Source: Rhytidiadelphus loreus (lineage: Eukaryota; Streptophyta; Bryopsida; Hypnales; Hylocomiaceae). Taken from it: a stretch of DNA of 64,000 bases. Numbering within the stretch: the first letter of the stretch is position 1; each line of letters begins with the position of its first letter. This document shows, in pieces, positions 20,300 to 30,962 of this stretch. The notes beneath the pieces are model-generated. The model ran no database searches and was not told where the DNA came from. It worked only from the letters and a program-made list of their open reading frames with translations. The position numbers and the translations under genes are program-made. The stretch covers positions 16,926,001 to 16,990,000 of the forward strand of contig OX344764.1 of NCBI GenBank assembly GCA_947034895.1, in the 5' to 3' direction.

Positions 20300-20342
20300 G
20301 CGTACTGCCTTTCACCTACTTTACAGTGGCTGATTGCGTGCC
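20300..20342 (+). promoter_or_regulatory. Shared promoter box, locus D
   Basis: Blocks GCGTACTGCC, TTTCACCTACTTT, AGTGGCTGATTGCGTGC. Same order and spacing as at loci B and C. Two copies of a TAGATAATACTTTG-GGTTTAGGGTTAAG unit (telo-box like) follow at about 20415-20480, before the ATG at 20516. A similar ACTATGCGGTTTAGGGTT word lies at about 11226 near the start of gene B, in the opposite orientation relative to the gene. Confidence 0.7.
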
Positions 20343-20515
20343 CGGGAGCTTGGGTTTTGAGTTTCACTTACATGTGGCTCATGTTCTTGATTTTATCCAT
20401 CACTCACTAATCGCTAGATAATACTTTGTGGTTTAGGGTTAAGTTTAGCTAGATAATACTTTGCGGTTTAGGGTTAAGTTTAGATTTCTTGCCCCAAATC
20501 TCAAGAGCATCTCCA

Positions 20516-22122
20516 ATGGCGGACCACAAGAAGAAGACCAAGGCAAAAGGAGCCATGCACCCTAGACAACGACGCATCCTTTTGGACCCAGCGTGTGTGG
20601 CCTACCGAGGTTGGGATCGAATTACGGGCCACTGGACCACCAAGACTTGTAAGTCCTTCGTAGGGTGGTGCCACATCGACAAGTTATTCCCCTATCATCG
20701 GCACTACACGAATCGGCGCAACAATACGGCCAATTTGCATCCATGCCGTATGATGCATTTGTGCAACGTTGTATCGAAATTTATCGATATTTGTATGGCA
20801 CATATTCAGTGCCCAAGAGCGAAGTCCCGTATTTCATATGTGCAATGGTGTATGCGGAACTCATTTTGTTTCGAAGCGTGGATTGGAGTTCAATCAAGAG
20901 AGTGAAGCATGCTCGCCTTCCACCGACAAAAGACATCCCAAGGGCGGCTCTATCTACCAATCCACATGAAGGGCTAGGCCAGAAGAAAAACTTGAAGGAG
21001 GGAGTGCCCGATGAGCAGTTTCATTGGACGTCATTTGATTCATCTTCGGGAGAGGAAGACAACCTTGGTGAAGACCCTCCAATGGAACCCCAAAACATGG
21101 CGGTAGTGGCTTCTACTTCACAAAATTTACCTCCCCCGAGAATGGAAGAAGAGGGTGAACCAGCTAGGCAACCACAAAATCTTGATATTTTGCCTCTTGC
21201 TATGGTGAATCCGATTACAGTCCCTCGCACTGAAGAAGACGAAGTTTTGCAGTATGTGCTTGCATGCATGCAAGAAGCAGAAGATGATGTTTTTTGGACA
21301 GAGATGGAAACAGAAAAAGATGTGAAGCCTTCTTTGTTCCAATTGGATTGTGTTGATGACATGTACCGAAGTGAGGAATTCGTTGAAGATGGAACTGTCT
21401 CTGACACAGTAATGTTGGACACCAAAGTTGTTTACAAAGCTCAACTCAAGAAGCTTCTAAATGAGTTGGATGAAAAGCATCTAGAATGTGAGAAGCTTCG
21501 CAATCAAGAAACGCAAACTTTGAGTGGAGATATTGTAAATAGCTTACGTGCTGAACTTGAAAGTCGGCAAGTTCTTTTGTCAACGCAAATAACAAAGATT
21601 TTAGACTTGGAAGCATTTTACCTTAGATTCTCTTCTCGGCATGCTGGAGGATCTAGTTCTTCTAGCAATGAGTTTGCAAAATCACGGCTTGCCAAAATTA
21701 TGGAAGCATGCAAGCTAGAGGAAGATCAAATAGACTTGGAGAAGCGAGGGGTGGAAGAAGCACGATCAAGATTAAATTCCTTGAAAGCATTAAAGGACAA
21801 AGCCCCCCTTGACCGTGTTGCAGAAATGTGTGGTTGGAAAGATGTGGCTACTAAACAAACATTGTCTCTTACGGAAGTAGTTGACTTGAAAAAGAAGCTT
21901 GGGGTTTCTTTGTCATTGGATCCAAAATTGGAAGAACATCGGAATGCACTGAAGGCACTTTTGAAGTTCAAAATATCATACAAGCAATTTTGGTTGGAAA
22001 AGAAGTTGGAGAAGGATGATAGATACCTTAGGAATTTGCAGTTGGAAGGTAGGAAAGTCTTGTATGAGATGGAACGTGAGGCTCATGACCGCAAAGAAAA
22101 GGCCAAAATGGATGTTGAATGA
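20516..22122 (+). pseudogene. WCHI-family coiled-coil protein with one frameshift
   Basis: The start MADHKKKTK is at 20516. Residues to about 77 show the WCHI-family pattern (GWDRI, WCHIDKLFP, NNTANLHPC) in one frame; at about 20748 the frame must shift to continue as YDAFVQRCIEIYRYLYG, VYAEL and VDWSSIK. Alignment to the other two members (Cys, four residues, Phe) fits loss of a single base after CG at 20747-20748. The rest (to 22122) is open: an acidic middle and a coiled coil of about 220 residues, without a RING, like the 9699-11198 copy. Apart from the one base the gene is intact, so either it was inactivated recently or the shift is an assembly error. Confidence 0.7.
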
Positions 22123-22600
22123 TTTTCATTTTTAGCAATTTTTGAGGACTATGTATATTCCATCTTATGTATATATAAAAGGATATTATCCATTTTGAAC
22201 ATTCCAATGCAAGCACATTGAATTCTATGTAGTTCCTTGACAAGAGTACATAAATATAGATATGAATTTTTGGTTATTTATGTTTGCAATGTTGTGAAAA
22301 CTTGAATATTCTAGGAATTTTGGCAGGAAAATGACCTTGGGAGTTCGGACTTTCGGAATTAAAAGAGAATTAAAAAAAAAAGGAAAATTAAAAACTTGCC
22401 GGATTGGAAAAGAACTTGTTATTGAAGTTCAGAGCAATTGTCACGGCTAGGGTGAATTGACCTACTCATTGCCACTCCAGGGCAAACACTAGAATTTTTT
22501 ATTTTCAAGGCTTATTTTTTTTGTGGAAATTCTGAATTCATAGTTTCAATTATAGGCCCCAAATTACCCCAGGGGATGCAAGAATTATCCAAACAAATGG
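22123..22600. other. Short intergenic spacer
   Basis: 3' flank of the WCHI copy at 20516-22122. It is AT-rich with poly-A runs. No gene or repeat is recognised. Confidence 0.5.
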
Positions 22601-22845
22601 CAGTCGCCCGTTCCTGGACCCGCAGTCGCTTGTTTCTGGACCCGCAGTCGTCCATTACTGGACCCGCAGTCGCCTGTTTCTGGACCCGCAATCGCCTATT
22701 ACTGGACCCGTGGCGCCCACTTCTGGACCCGCAGTCACCCACTTCTAGACCCGCTGTCGCCCAATCTTGGACCCGCAGTCGCCCATCACCTGACTGATTT
22801 CAGGTTTTTGGACCCGCATTCTCTCATGGGGCGACCGCGGGTCCA
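22600..22845. repeat. Dodecamer array E
   Basis: About ten units of TGGACCCGCAGTCGCC type, here with a fairly regular spacing of about 24 bp. The last unit (GCGACCGCGGGTCC at about 22831) is inverted, as in arrays D and G. It lies upstream of the hAT transposase gene. Confidence 0.85.
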
Positions 22846-22912
22846 AGGAGTTTTCTTGTATAAAGTTCTAGGGGTACCCCTTGTTTTATCACCTTGGCTC
22901 CGTTGATAAAAC

Positions 22913-22950
22913 TCTTGTCTTGGACCTTCGAAAGAGGCTTCATGCGGACG
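22913..22950 (+). promoter_or_regulatory. Possible diverged promoter box, locus E
   Basis: CTTGTCTTGGACCTTCG followed by GAGGCTTCATGCGGAC resembles the locus A box (CTGTCTTGCAACCTTTG, TTGGCTGCATGCGTGAC) in order and spacing, with several mismatches. This is suggestive only. Confidence 0.3.
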
Positions 22951-23093
22951 TTTAACTTCTTCGGAGGGCAACAACCGTGTTTAGAAGGGTTTACAAGACC
23001 ACTCTAAGCGGGTTGCTTTGTCATTACATCTTCCATAGTATTAGTGTGATTATTGTAGTCATTTTCTTTGAAGACCCAGTGTTGATCTACTAC

Positions 23094-26000
23094 ATGGCTG
23101 GACAAGGTGTTGGGAGGGGGGGGACCATGAATGATACGCGGAGGTCCACAAAGGATTGGGACCCTTGGCTAGTACCGTGTATCCCAATTGATAATTCCCC
23201 CCATGCTCGAAAATGCGTGTTTTGTGGGTGGAGCAAAGCATTTGTATGAAAGAGAGCATTGATTCACTTTGGCTATGGCGGCTCGACTACATCAGAGCGT
23301 TGTAAGGAGATCCCTAGAATTGTACGAGAAAAGTTTCGGACTGGCGAGGGGCAAGTTCCAAGGTCCATGAGTTACAAAGAGATGTATGATGCACCGACTA
23401 GACATGATGCACCAGTTAATGTTGTAGAGTCTATTGTCGCACCTGCGTTGGATGTCGAAGAAGAAGGGTCTCTCAATCCCTTTGAATCAAATGCAAGACC
23501 AAATCCTACGCCTGATTCAGTAGATTCTACTGGAACAACGCTTGAGAGAAGGAGGAACATGCCATCTGTTTCTCGGCAAAGAAGCATGGATGAATCATTA
23601 CAGATGGGCCGCAGACAAGAGTTGGATAGGTTGTGGGCTTCTTTCTTTTACGAGGCGAACATTTCATTTAATGTTGTGCACCACCCGGCCTTCGTGAATG
23701 CTATTAAACAAACTGCAGCAGTTGGATTCGTGTACCAACCGCCACCGTATAATGCGATTCGCACGAAAATGATAGATGTTAAGAAGGCATCGGTTGAAGC
23801 CATGGTCTCGGAGCGGACGAGGGTTTCAATAAGTCAGTATGGAGCGACAATTTGTTCAGATGGTTGGTCCGATACTAATTCGCGGCCGTTACTAAATATG
23901 ATGTTGGTGTGTCCCGCCGGGGATGTCTTTTTGGGATCAGTGGATAGTACTGGGGAGAAGAAGGATATATCTTACACGACTGAGACGATGGCACGATACA
24001 TTGAGGAAGTTGGGCCTACCAACGTTGTGCAATTGTGTACGGACAATGCTGCAGTCATGACGGGGGCGATGGCAAGGTTGGAAGAAAGGTACCCTCACAT
24101 TTATAGGCAGGGTTGTGCGGCACACATTTTGGACTTACTCTTAGAAGACTGGGGAAAGGATCAGAGAGTAAAGGAGTTGGTAAAAAAGGCTTCATCAATT
24201 GTGAAGTTCATCAAGAAATACCAACATACTTTGGCGTTGTTTCGGAGATTTTCACCAAACAAAGTGTTGAGACTTCCAAGCAAAACACGTTTTGCCACAA
24301 ATTTCTTGATGATTGATCGTTTGGTAGACTACAAGCAAGCAGTGCACAACGTGACACTGGATGAGACATACATGACATTCGAGTTGAGTTTGCAAAACCG
24401 CAGAAATGGACATTTCATTATAGGCAAGGCCAAACTTGCAAGGCAAGATATCCGTTCAGAAGAGTTCTGGGTTCAGTGCGACAATTTCCTCCATATGGTA
24501 GAGCCCGTGCTGTTTTGTCTTCGTCATTTTGATGGAAAAGTCCCGGCAATGCCGAAAGCTTTAGTAATGATGACAGCCTTGAAGGAGCACATTTATTCTC
24601 TCAAGAATGCTCCATTTTTCCTTGATCCAGTGGTGGCAACACGATATGAGAAACAATTTGATGCTCGTTGGAAGTTGATGATTACTGACCTACACTATGC
24701 AGGGGCACTACTAAATCCATACTTGAGTGACGTGGAGGCTATTCATAACAATGGCTACGCGAAGGGAGCTTTGAATCGAGTCATACGAAAACTGAGCGTA
24801 CCATTGAACGTGTCAGTGGTGGAAGCAATGCAGGAGCTAACTCAATTTGAAGAGAAGACAGGTGCATTCAATCATTTACATGAGGCTCCCGATATCATTG
24901 AATGTCAATTATTGCCTCATCAATGGTGGAATCGTGTGGGGGGCAATGCTCTTCCAAAAATTGCAAAGCGAATTCTCGGTTTGACGTGCTCTACATCTTC
25001 GTGTGAAAGGAATTGGAGCATGTATTCCTTTGTACACAATAAAGTGCGAAACCGCTTGGCCACGACAAAGGCGGAGACATTGGTGTATATCTACGCGAAC
25101 AGCAAACTTGAACGTCAAAAACGTGGACACAACCCACCCATTTTTTACGACCAGATGCTTGCAGATGGAGACGATGAGGACGAGCGTGATGGGCCTTTGT
25201 CTTCAGGGGAAGAAGACGACGTTGTTCCAGATTTTATGAGAGAACGCGAGAACCGCAGGGATGAAGAGGATCGGTTGCGCAACAATCCTTGGAATGCAAT
25301 GGTTAGGCCGCCACATAGTCCTCCACGACCAATATACGGGAATACATTTGATTTTAGTGACGATGGGTATGTTTCTCCGAGAAATTCACCTGTACGCAGT
25401 CCACCGCAGAACGTCGTGCACAATATGGATGCAATTTCGCCGGCACATGCATCACTGAGGAGGGAAAGCACCCCCGACAACAACGACGAAGGCGTACCTA
25501 TTCCCATGGCACCCGTAGAGGAAGAAGCTAGATCTCCAATATCAACTAGTTCGCCTCCAAATATGGCCCGCAATTTAAGAAGCAGTGCACAAGTTCCAAT
25601 GAGAAGCGAACATGAAGAAGAGGCCATCGAAGTCAATGAAGTTGTACACGAGGGAATACCAAATCCCGTTGTATTGAACGCATCTACCCTCGGAACAACT
25701 GTTACTACAGATGATGATGATGATGTGCCATTGGCATATGTTATGAATCGAAGTCGGAATGTGCCGTTGAATCCAGAGATGACTACAAATGTGGCAACAG
25801 TGAGGAGGTCTATCCCAACCCTTCCAACAAGGCCACCGGTGCATGGAGGTGCTCTACGGATGATTGATGAAGAGGTTCACGGCTCAGCTCTACAACCCAC
25901 TCAACCTTCATCCGTGTTTGGCCCTGGCGAATCATCATTAGGAATCCAGGGGCGCAACAGTAGAGGCCAGAAAAGGCGTATTAAGAGGGTTGACGAGAGG

Positions 26001-26369
26001 GGACCTCGAAACCCTAAACGACCCACTCAAATTGTCCAATGGTGTACCATTGGAGCGGGATGTTCCACCTAGAATGTTGGACAATCAAGTAGAGGAGGGC
26101 GACACCCTGCATCCAACATGGATGGAACTACGGATGCGTTGAGGCTCACGAAACGACTTGTGCAAACTGAAGGGTTCAGTGGTGTAGATACAAAAGTTCG
26201 AAATCTGAACTTAGAAGTAGAGCGTGAAGTACAAATCGAAGTAGTAACAAGGGAAGATGATGAAATCGAAAGCTCGGGCGACAACAAGAGCAACGAAGAG
26301 TCTTACGAAGATACAGACCCTAATGCTGATGAGGTGCCGAGTGATTCCACATTCACGCCTGGTGACTAG
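23094..26369 (+). pseudogene. hAT transposase, two in-frame stops
   Basis: The frame opens at ATG 23094 (MAGQGVGRGG) and runs 1,092 codons with TGA at 23247-23249 and TAG at 26070-26072. The N-terminus is BED-finger-like (WDPWLVP, CVFCGW), and the first stop falls inside it. A DUF659-like RNase H region follows: CSDGWSD (Asp about 256), CTDNAA (Asp about 317) and the CAAH motif. The hAT C-terminal dimerisation segment with TSSCERNWS is near residue 635-642. More than 350 acidic, Pro/Ser-rich residues follow, with a basic GQKRRIKR patch; this is a long tail for a hAT transposase. The stops fit CGA-to-TGA and CAG-to-TAG. Translation from the internal ATG at 23367 would give a protein without the BED finger. 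No terminal inverted repeats were identified. Confidence 0.85.
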
Positions 26370-26389
26370 AGTACTAGAGAAGTAGACAA

Positions 26390-26430
26390 TAATTATAGTT
26401 ATAGTTATAGTTATAATTATAGTTATAAGG
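26390..26430 (+). repeat. AGTTAT microsatellite
   Basis: Six to seven copies of TATAGT/AGTTAT follow the end of the hAT gene. Confidence 0.8.
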
Positions 26431-26895
26431 TTTTAGCTTATATGTTAGGTAGCAAATTTTTGTAGTTCAAGCTTTGAGCCTTCATCTTGATGTGTAAGGA
26501 TTTTGTAATGCTTCATCAAGCATATGAGCATATTAGAGTGAGGGACAGATTACCGGTTTTAAAATATATGTTGAGTTCTAATTGGTAGGCAGTTAGGTGA
26601 TGACTGCAACGAGGTTATAAAAGTGCAATGCAAGTATGGCTACATTTGAAGTCCGCCTGAAAGCAATATCGATGACTTATTAATATAATCGTTGTTGACA
26701 TTATTATTGTGGCCTTATACTGGGTGAATTTTTGGGATTAGAGAAGTTTGTCCAATTTACATTTCATGGGCTCTATTATTTGCACTTGTAAATTGTAAAC
26801 CCCAATATAACGTAGCACCTAATTCTGCGCTTATAAAACACCTATGTGACGTGTTACTTCAAAGACTGAATATGCCAAACTCAAATCCTAAACTG
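26431..26895. other. Intergenic spacer
   Basis: 3' flank of the hAT gene and upstream flank of array F. No gene is seen. Confidence 0.5.
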
Positions 26896-26899
26896 AACA

Positions 26900-27229
26900 T
26901 GCGGTCACCCTGGAACACGCGGTCGCTGTTTGCTGCTCCGACCCGCAGTCGCCCTGTAACCCGCAGTCGCCCCTACCTGTCAGACCAGCGGTCGCCCTCA
27001 GTACCCGAAGCCGCGGTCGCCCCTTCACCCAAAGTCGCCCTAAAGCCCCTGACCCGCAGTCGCCCACTCACCCGCAGTCGCCTTCAAGCCTAAACCCGCA
27101 GTAGCCTCTATTTTTTCCACCCGAGGTCGCCCCTTCACCCGCAGTCGCCCCTTCACCCGTAGTCGCCTCAATTTTTCTACCCGAGGTCGCCCAAGGCAGA
27201 CCTGCACGCGCCCACACCCGCAGTCGCCC
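26900..27229. repeat. Dodecamer array F
   Basis: About 330 bp of ACCCGCAGTCGCC units on the plus strand, toward the Myb-like gene at 27470. No inverted unit is obvious. It is followed at 27305-27385 by a stretch rich in CGACAC, GACGTC and CGACGCCTA. A similar CGACGTC-rich stretch lies on the outer side of array A, in the opposite orientation. Confidence 0.85.
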
Positions 27230-27469
27230 ATGCTGGCTGTCCACATCAGTTCCGAAGCCCTGCCACGTAGGCAAAATCTATTTTCCATGGGGTAAATTTT
27301 TTTACCCCTCCGCGACACGATGTCAAGTAAACTCGACACTTCGTGACACGCGACACGCGACGTCAGACGTCATACACGACGCCTAAACCCAAAAATATGT
27401 CAGACAAGACAACCCTGTGAGTTAGTGAATAGTAACAACATTTTTTCATGACAATATAGGAAGTTTGAA

Positions 27470-29356
27470 ATGGAAAACGACCTGTACGCTGCTGGTTATG
27501 GCGCCAACAATGCCGTCGCTTCGGACCCTGTCGACGGTGAGTCTACGTACACCATCAAATTCTTCACATGCCTGTAGTCTACGACATATGCAATTTGTGC
27601 AGATGCCTAGAAATGCCGATGTCAAAGTCTGCATGTGACTACAGAGGTTTTCAGAGTCATCAACTCATAATTGAAATAGATAGTAATTCAGGATTCTAGC
27701 TTTTGCATAGTGAATATGGCTTGGAAACAATGCATGCCTCTTGATTACTAATCTTACTAGCAAGTTGATCCACTTCTTTCGTGTACAATGACATGTATCT
27801 TATCTTCTCTACGTATAACGTCCATGTATTCATCCTGCAAAACATGTGATACTTTCTTTTGTTACGCAGTGACACCGACACAAATCAGTCAACAACCTAC
27901 ATTCCCGGTCACTGCCATTCCTGCAGACAGTGAGTGTCGAAATTCAGAAACCTTGCACGCTTCAAGTTGGACCCTGACCTGCACAATACAAACAAGTCCT
28001 CCAACGCCGAAGTCAGTGCATGCAATAGTGTTTTCTTTCTAATTAGTTTAGTGTGGGTTATTTTGAAGGTACCTGGACCAACGTCATGCCACCACAATCT
28101 GTGCGTGGTCGTTCTACTATACCGCAACCTCCCACTGCTATAAATAATGGAGTTCCGTTCCATCCAGCAAAGCGTGCTCGGAAGGATCGGGGACCGAATT
28201 GGTCTATTGCTGAGATCACAGCTCTTGTCAATGCTAAACGTGATTTGTTTTTAGAGGAGTCCGATGCTGCTGACGGGAGGGACCTCATGCACCCTGATGC
28301 AACCAAGTGGGTCCCCGTGAGTATTGAAGTGATGAGAGCCGGATGTTCACCATGCCCCCATGATGGACCCGCATGCAAATCCAAGTGGAATCAAATTATT
28401 CCAGAGTTCAAAAGAATTGCTGATTTTTTCACACGCAGTGGCACAAATGGTGTAGAGTACTAGGACATGAGTGCCACTGAGAGGAAGAATGAGGGATTGC
28501 CGCGTTCTTTTTCGCAAGAGATTTTTAATAATATTAACGAGTGGTTTGGCAATTGGCCGATTATGTAGCCACCGTACACTAGAGACTTGTTGTCTCCTAC
28601 GGACAACAACTATACCGCACCGAGACGTGAACCTGCGGAAGGACAACATGAGAACGATAGTGATGCTGACGATGAAGATTATATGGACCAATCTGATCCA
28701 ATGGAAATTACAGACACCACCAATATGACACATTCAACCCCGCTAGCACCTGCAAGCACAGGAGAGATACGGCGACGATGTTCTTCAGTAGCTCCAGCAC
28801 TAGTCAAAGTCTTGCAACCCACAATGGACTACCGCCTGGGGTCACCCCCTTTATCGTCAGCTCCAGCAATACTTCCACTTTTGCATTGCGTCGCAGAGAA
28901 GGAAACACTGCCATTCGCCGTAAGCACCTATCAAGTCACCATGTAATCGCACAGGCAACAAAAGCTAGCGGTGAGGTAATGGCAGGAGAAATGCGAGACA
29001 TGGCATTCGCGAGTCGTAATCTTGAGAGATCCAAAATAGATATCCAGTTAAAACTATTCACAAAACAGATGGATTACCAGAGCGAGAGAGATAGACGTCT
29101 TCATGAGAATGCACGCCAAGTCAATTTGAATGCAAAATTAGCCATAGAAAAGCAAGGGTTGGTAGTTAAGTGTTTATCCGATCTTTCCTGTGTGCTCAGC
29201 ACTGGTCAACGCTTGCCTACAACAAAACTGACAGGGATGGAGCCACAAGCGGCCCCCCCCCCCAACTCCAAAATTTCGGAAGACTTCTTTGATGCTATTG
29301 AAGACCCTCCTCCTCCTGTACTAGAAAGTGGCATGCCTACGTCCCCTACCGCTTAA
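27470..29356 (+). pseudogene. Myb/SANT-like protein of a PIF/Harbinger element
   Basis: Exons 27470-27536 and 27870-27929 and a third starting at 28069 join in phase (1, then 1). Exon 3 encodes a trihelix/Myb-like domain: PNWSIAEITALVNAKRD, WVPVSIEVMRAG, CKSKWNQIIPEFKRI and the family's Y-W-DMS motif, here Y-stop-DMS because TGG has become TAG at 28461-28463. A second TAG lies at 28566-28568. Somewhere between about 28700 and 28800 the frame shifts, continuing as a Gln/Lys-rich coiled coil (residues ending SPTA) to 29356. In PIF/Harbinger elements such a protein binds DNA and helps bring the transposase into the nucleus and to the ends; its transposase lies convergently at 29624-30962. With two stops and a frameshift it is dead as read. 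Confidence 0.75.
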
Positions 29357-29623
29357 TTGCCATGATGTCTTCTTCTGCCAACATACATGTGTGCACAACA
29401 CAAAAAAAAATTCAGTAAAGTGAGTTGGTTTCAAAACGTGTACCATAAACCTCTGCATACACTGTATGATTGAATATCTACAACATAACACTTCAAAATG
29501 CATGACATGAAGAAATCCAAAGTGCAACCTCCAACAACAATCACAAAGACAACATTAAAAGACAGTGATACTAAAGGTGCTTGAAACATACCTGTACACA
29601 ATCATGCACCTTTGTAACCATCA

Positions 29624-30962
29624 TCAAGTGCCTAAGTTCCTCTGCAGAGCGAGGAACACACCAATATCTCGACGCTTGTCTACAGCAAGTGGCAGTGGAA
29701 TGGCATCTCCCTGACAATCCGGCAAGTCCACTACGACAGGCTCTTCTTCATTTCTGTCAGAGTGGATACCTTCCATATGTAGAATTTGCAGAAATCTCTC
29801 CACATCCTCGTGAAATTGACGGAGCAGCAAATTGTGCAAGATGGCGCAAGCTGTGATTACGTCAGGCAGGAAGGTAACATCTAAATCTGATTTCACAAGA
29901 AGTTCCCTGAAACTATGCTTCAAAATGCCAAAGGCATTTTTTACTACTCCACAACCACGACATAGTTTCTTATTGAATAAAGCCTGAGCCACTGGAAGGT
30001 TTTCGTGACCCTGATGGGGACCATCAACCAAGGGTGGAGGGGGTATCCAGAGTCCCCCAATAAGTACGGAGCAAAGCCATCAAATGACAGTCTGGAATCC
30101 CAAAGATTTCCTTACATGGCCTTGTGATACAAAGAAGACCTTCGTAGAACGCGAGAGTCATTGGTACTGTCGGGCATACCAAGAAACAAATCAAGAAACC
30201 TCTTCTTACTATCAACCACTGCTTGACAATTTAAAGTGAAACCACCGGATTTGAAATAAAAGTAATCAACAGCTGGGTGCTTAGGTTTGCTGATGGAAAC
30301 ATGAGTGCCTCCAACGACCCCCAGAAGTCCGCTGAGAATTCTAAAATCAGTCTCCGTCTCAAGCAGTTCCTGTCCAGTTGGCCATGAAATCTCAGAGCGT
30401 AATGCCACATTTATAGCCTGCACAACTTCACACAACACCGCCGAAACTATACTTCGGCCGAGGGCAAACATTTCACTGCAAATGAGTAAATTAGCTCCGT
30501 GTGTCAACTTGAAAAGAGTGCAAGCTACCCTCACAAGAACTGGGATGGCAAGACAATATTTTGTGTTTTTTTGGAGACGGATGGTTTCAGCAACTCCACC
30601 AAAGAAAAAACGGTTGGTTTTGTCATCCTGAACATTCGCAGCCAACGTTCATCATCGTACTGTTCCAGCAAAAATCTGGAGAACCAAGTCGTGGATCTAG
30701 GTTTTACCCAATACCGAACCTCATCGTCAAGAAGTGAGAACATGTTGCACACATGAAAATGATGCAATGCAGCCCACGTGAAGTTTTCCATCGACTGTGT
30801 ACTCTGAACATTGCCTTCGCCAATGAAGTCTCCATCCTCATAAATGTCCTCTTTGATTTCTTCAGGTGGACTGAAGTCCAACGCATTGGTGGTTGTGAGG
30901 AGGAGCAGGAGAATTGTGGATGCCATGCTCATGAAATTAGCGAGAGTGTTAAAGAAGTCCAT
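29624..30962 (-). pseudogene. PIF/Harbinger (HARBI1-like) transposase, degenerate
   Basis: Read on the minus strand through overlapping frames: the N-terminal helical part (FRMTKPTVFSLVELL) to about 30565, a frameshift, then the nuclease core to about 30030, with a TAA at about 30109, and a second frameshift before the last third (to 29624). The Harbinger core is recognisable: GGTHVSISKP, FTLNCQAVVDSKKRFLD, GDSGYPLHPWL, VVKNAFGILKHSF, ACAILHNLL. Two of the three catalytic acids are changed: the first Asp (expected DGTH) is Gly, and the Glu expected before AFG-LK is Lys. The middle Asp of GDSGYP is present. It could not be an active nuclease. It is paired with the Myb-like gene. Confidence 0.8.

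Noticed and set aside
5040..27229. CRISPR-like or centromeric satellite arrays
   Set aside because: Units are degenerate, spacing is irregular, orientation flips and the arrays sit beside gene starts in a nuclear plant context.
5532..28568. Alternative genetic code, selenocysteine or RNA U-to-C editing to explain in-frame stops
   Set aside because: TAG, TGA and TAA all occur as normal terminators in the window; neither recoding element nor organellar context is seen, and one stop (from TGG) could not be fixed by U-to-C editing.
29581..29856. 91-aa plus-strand ORF
   Set aside because: Antisense to the Harbinger transposase C-terminus.
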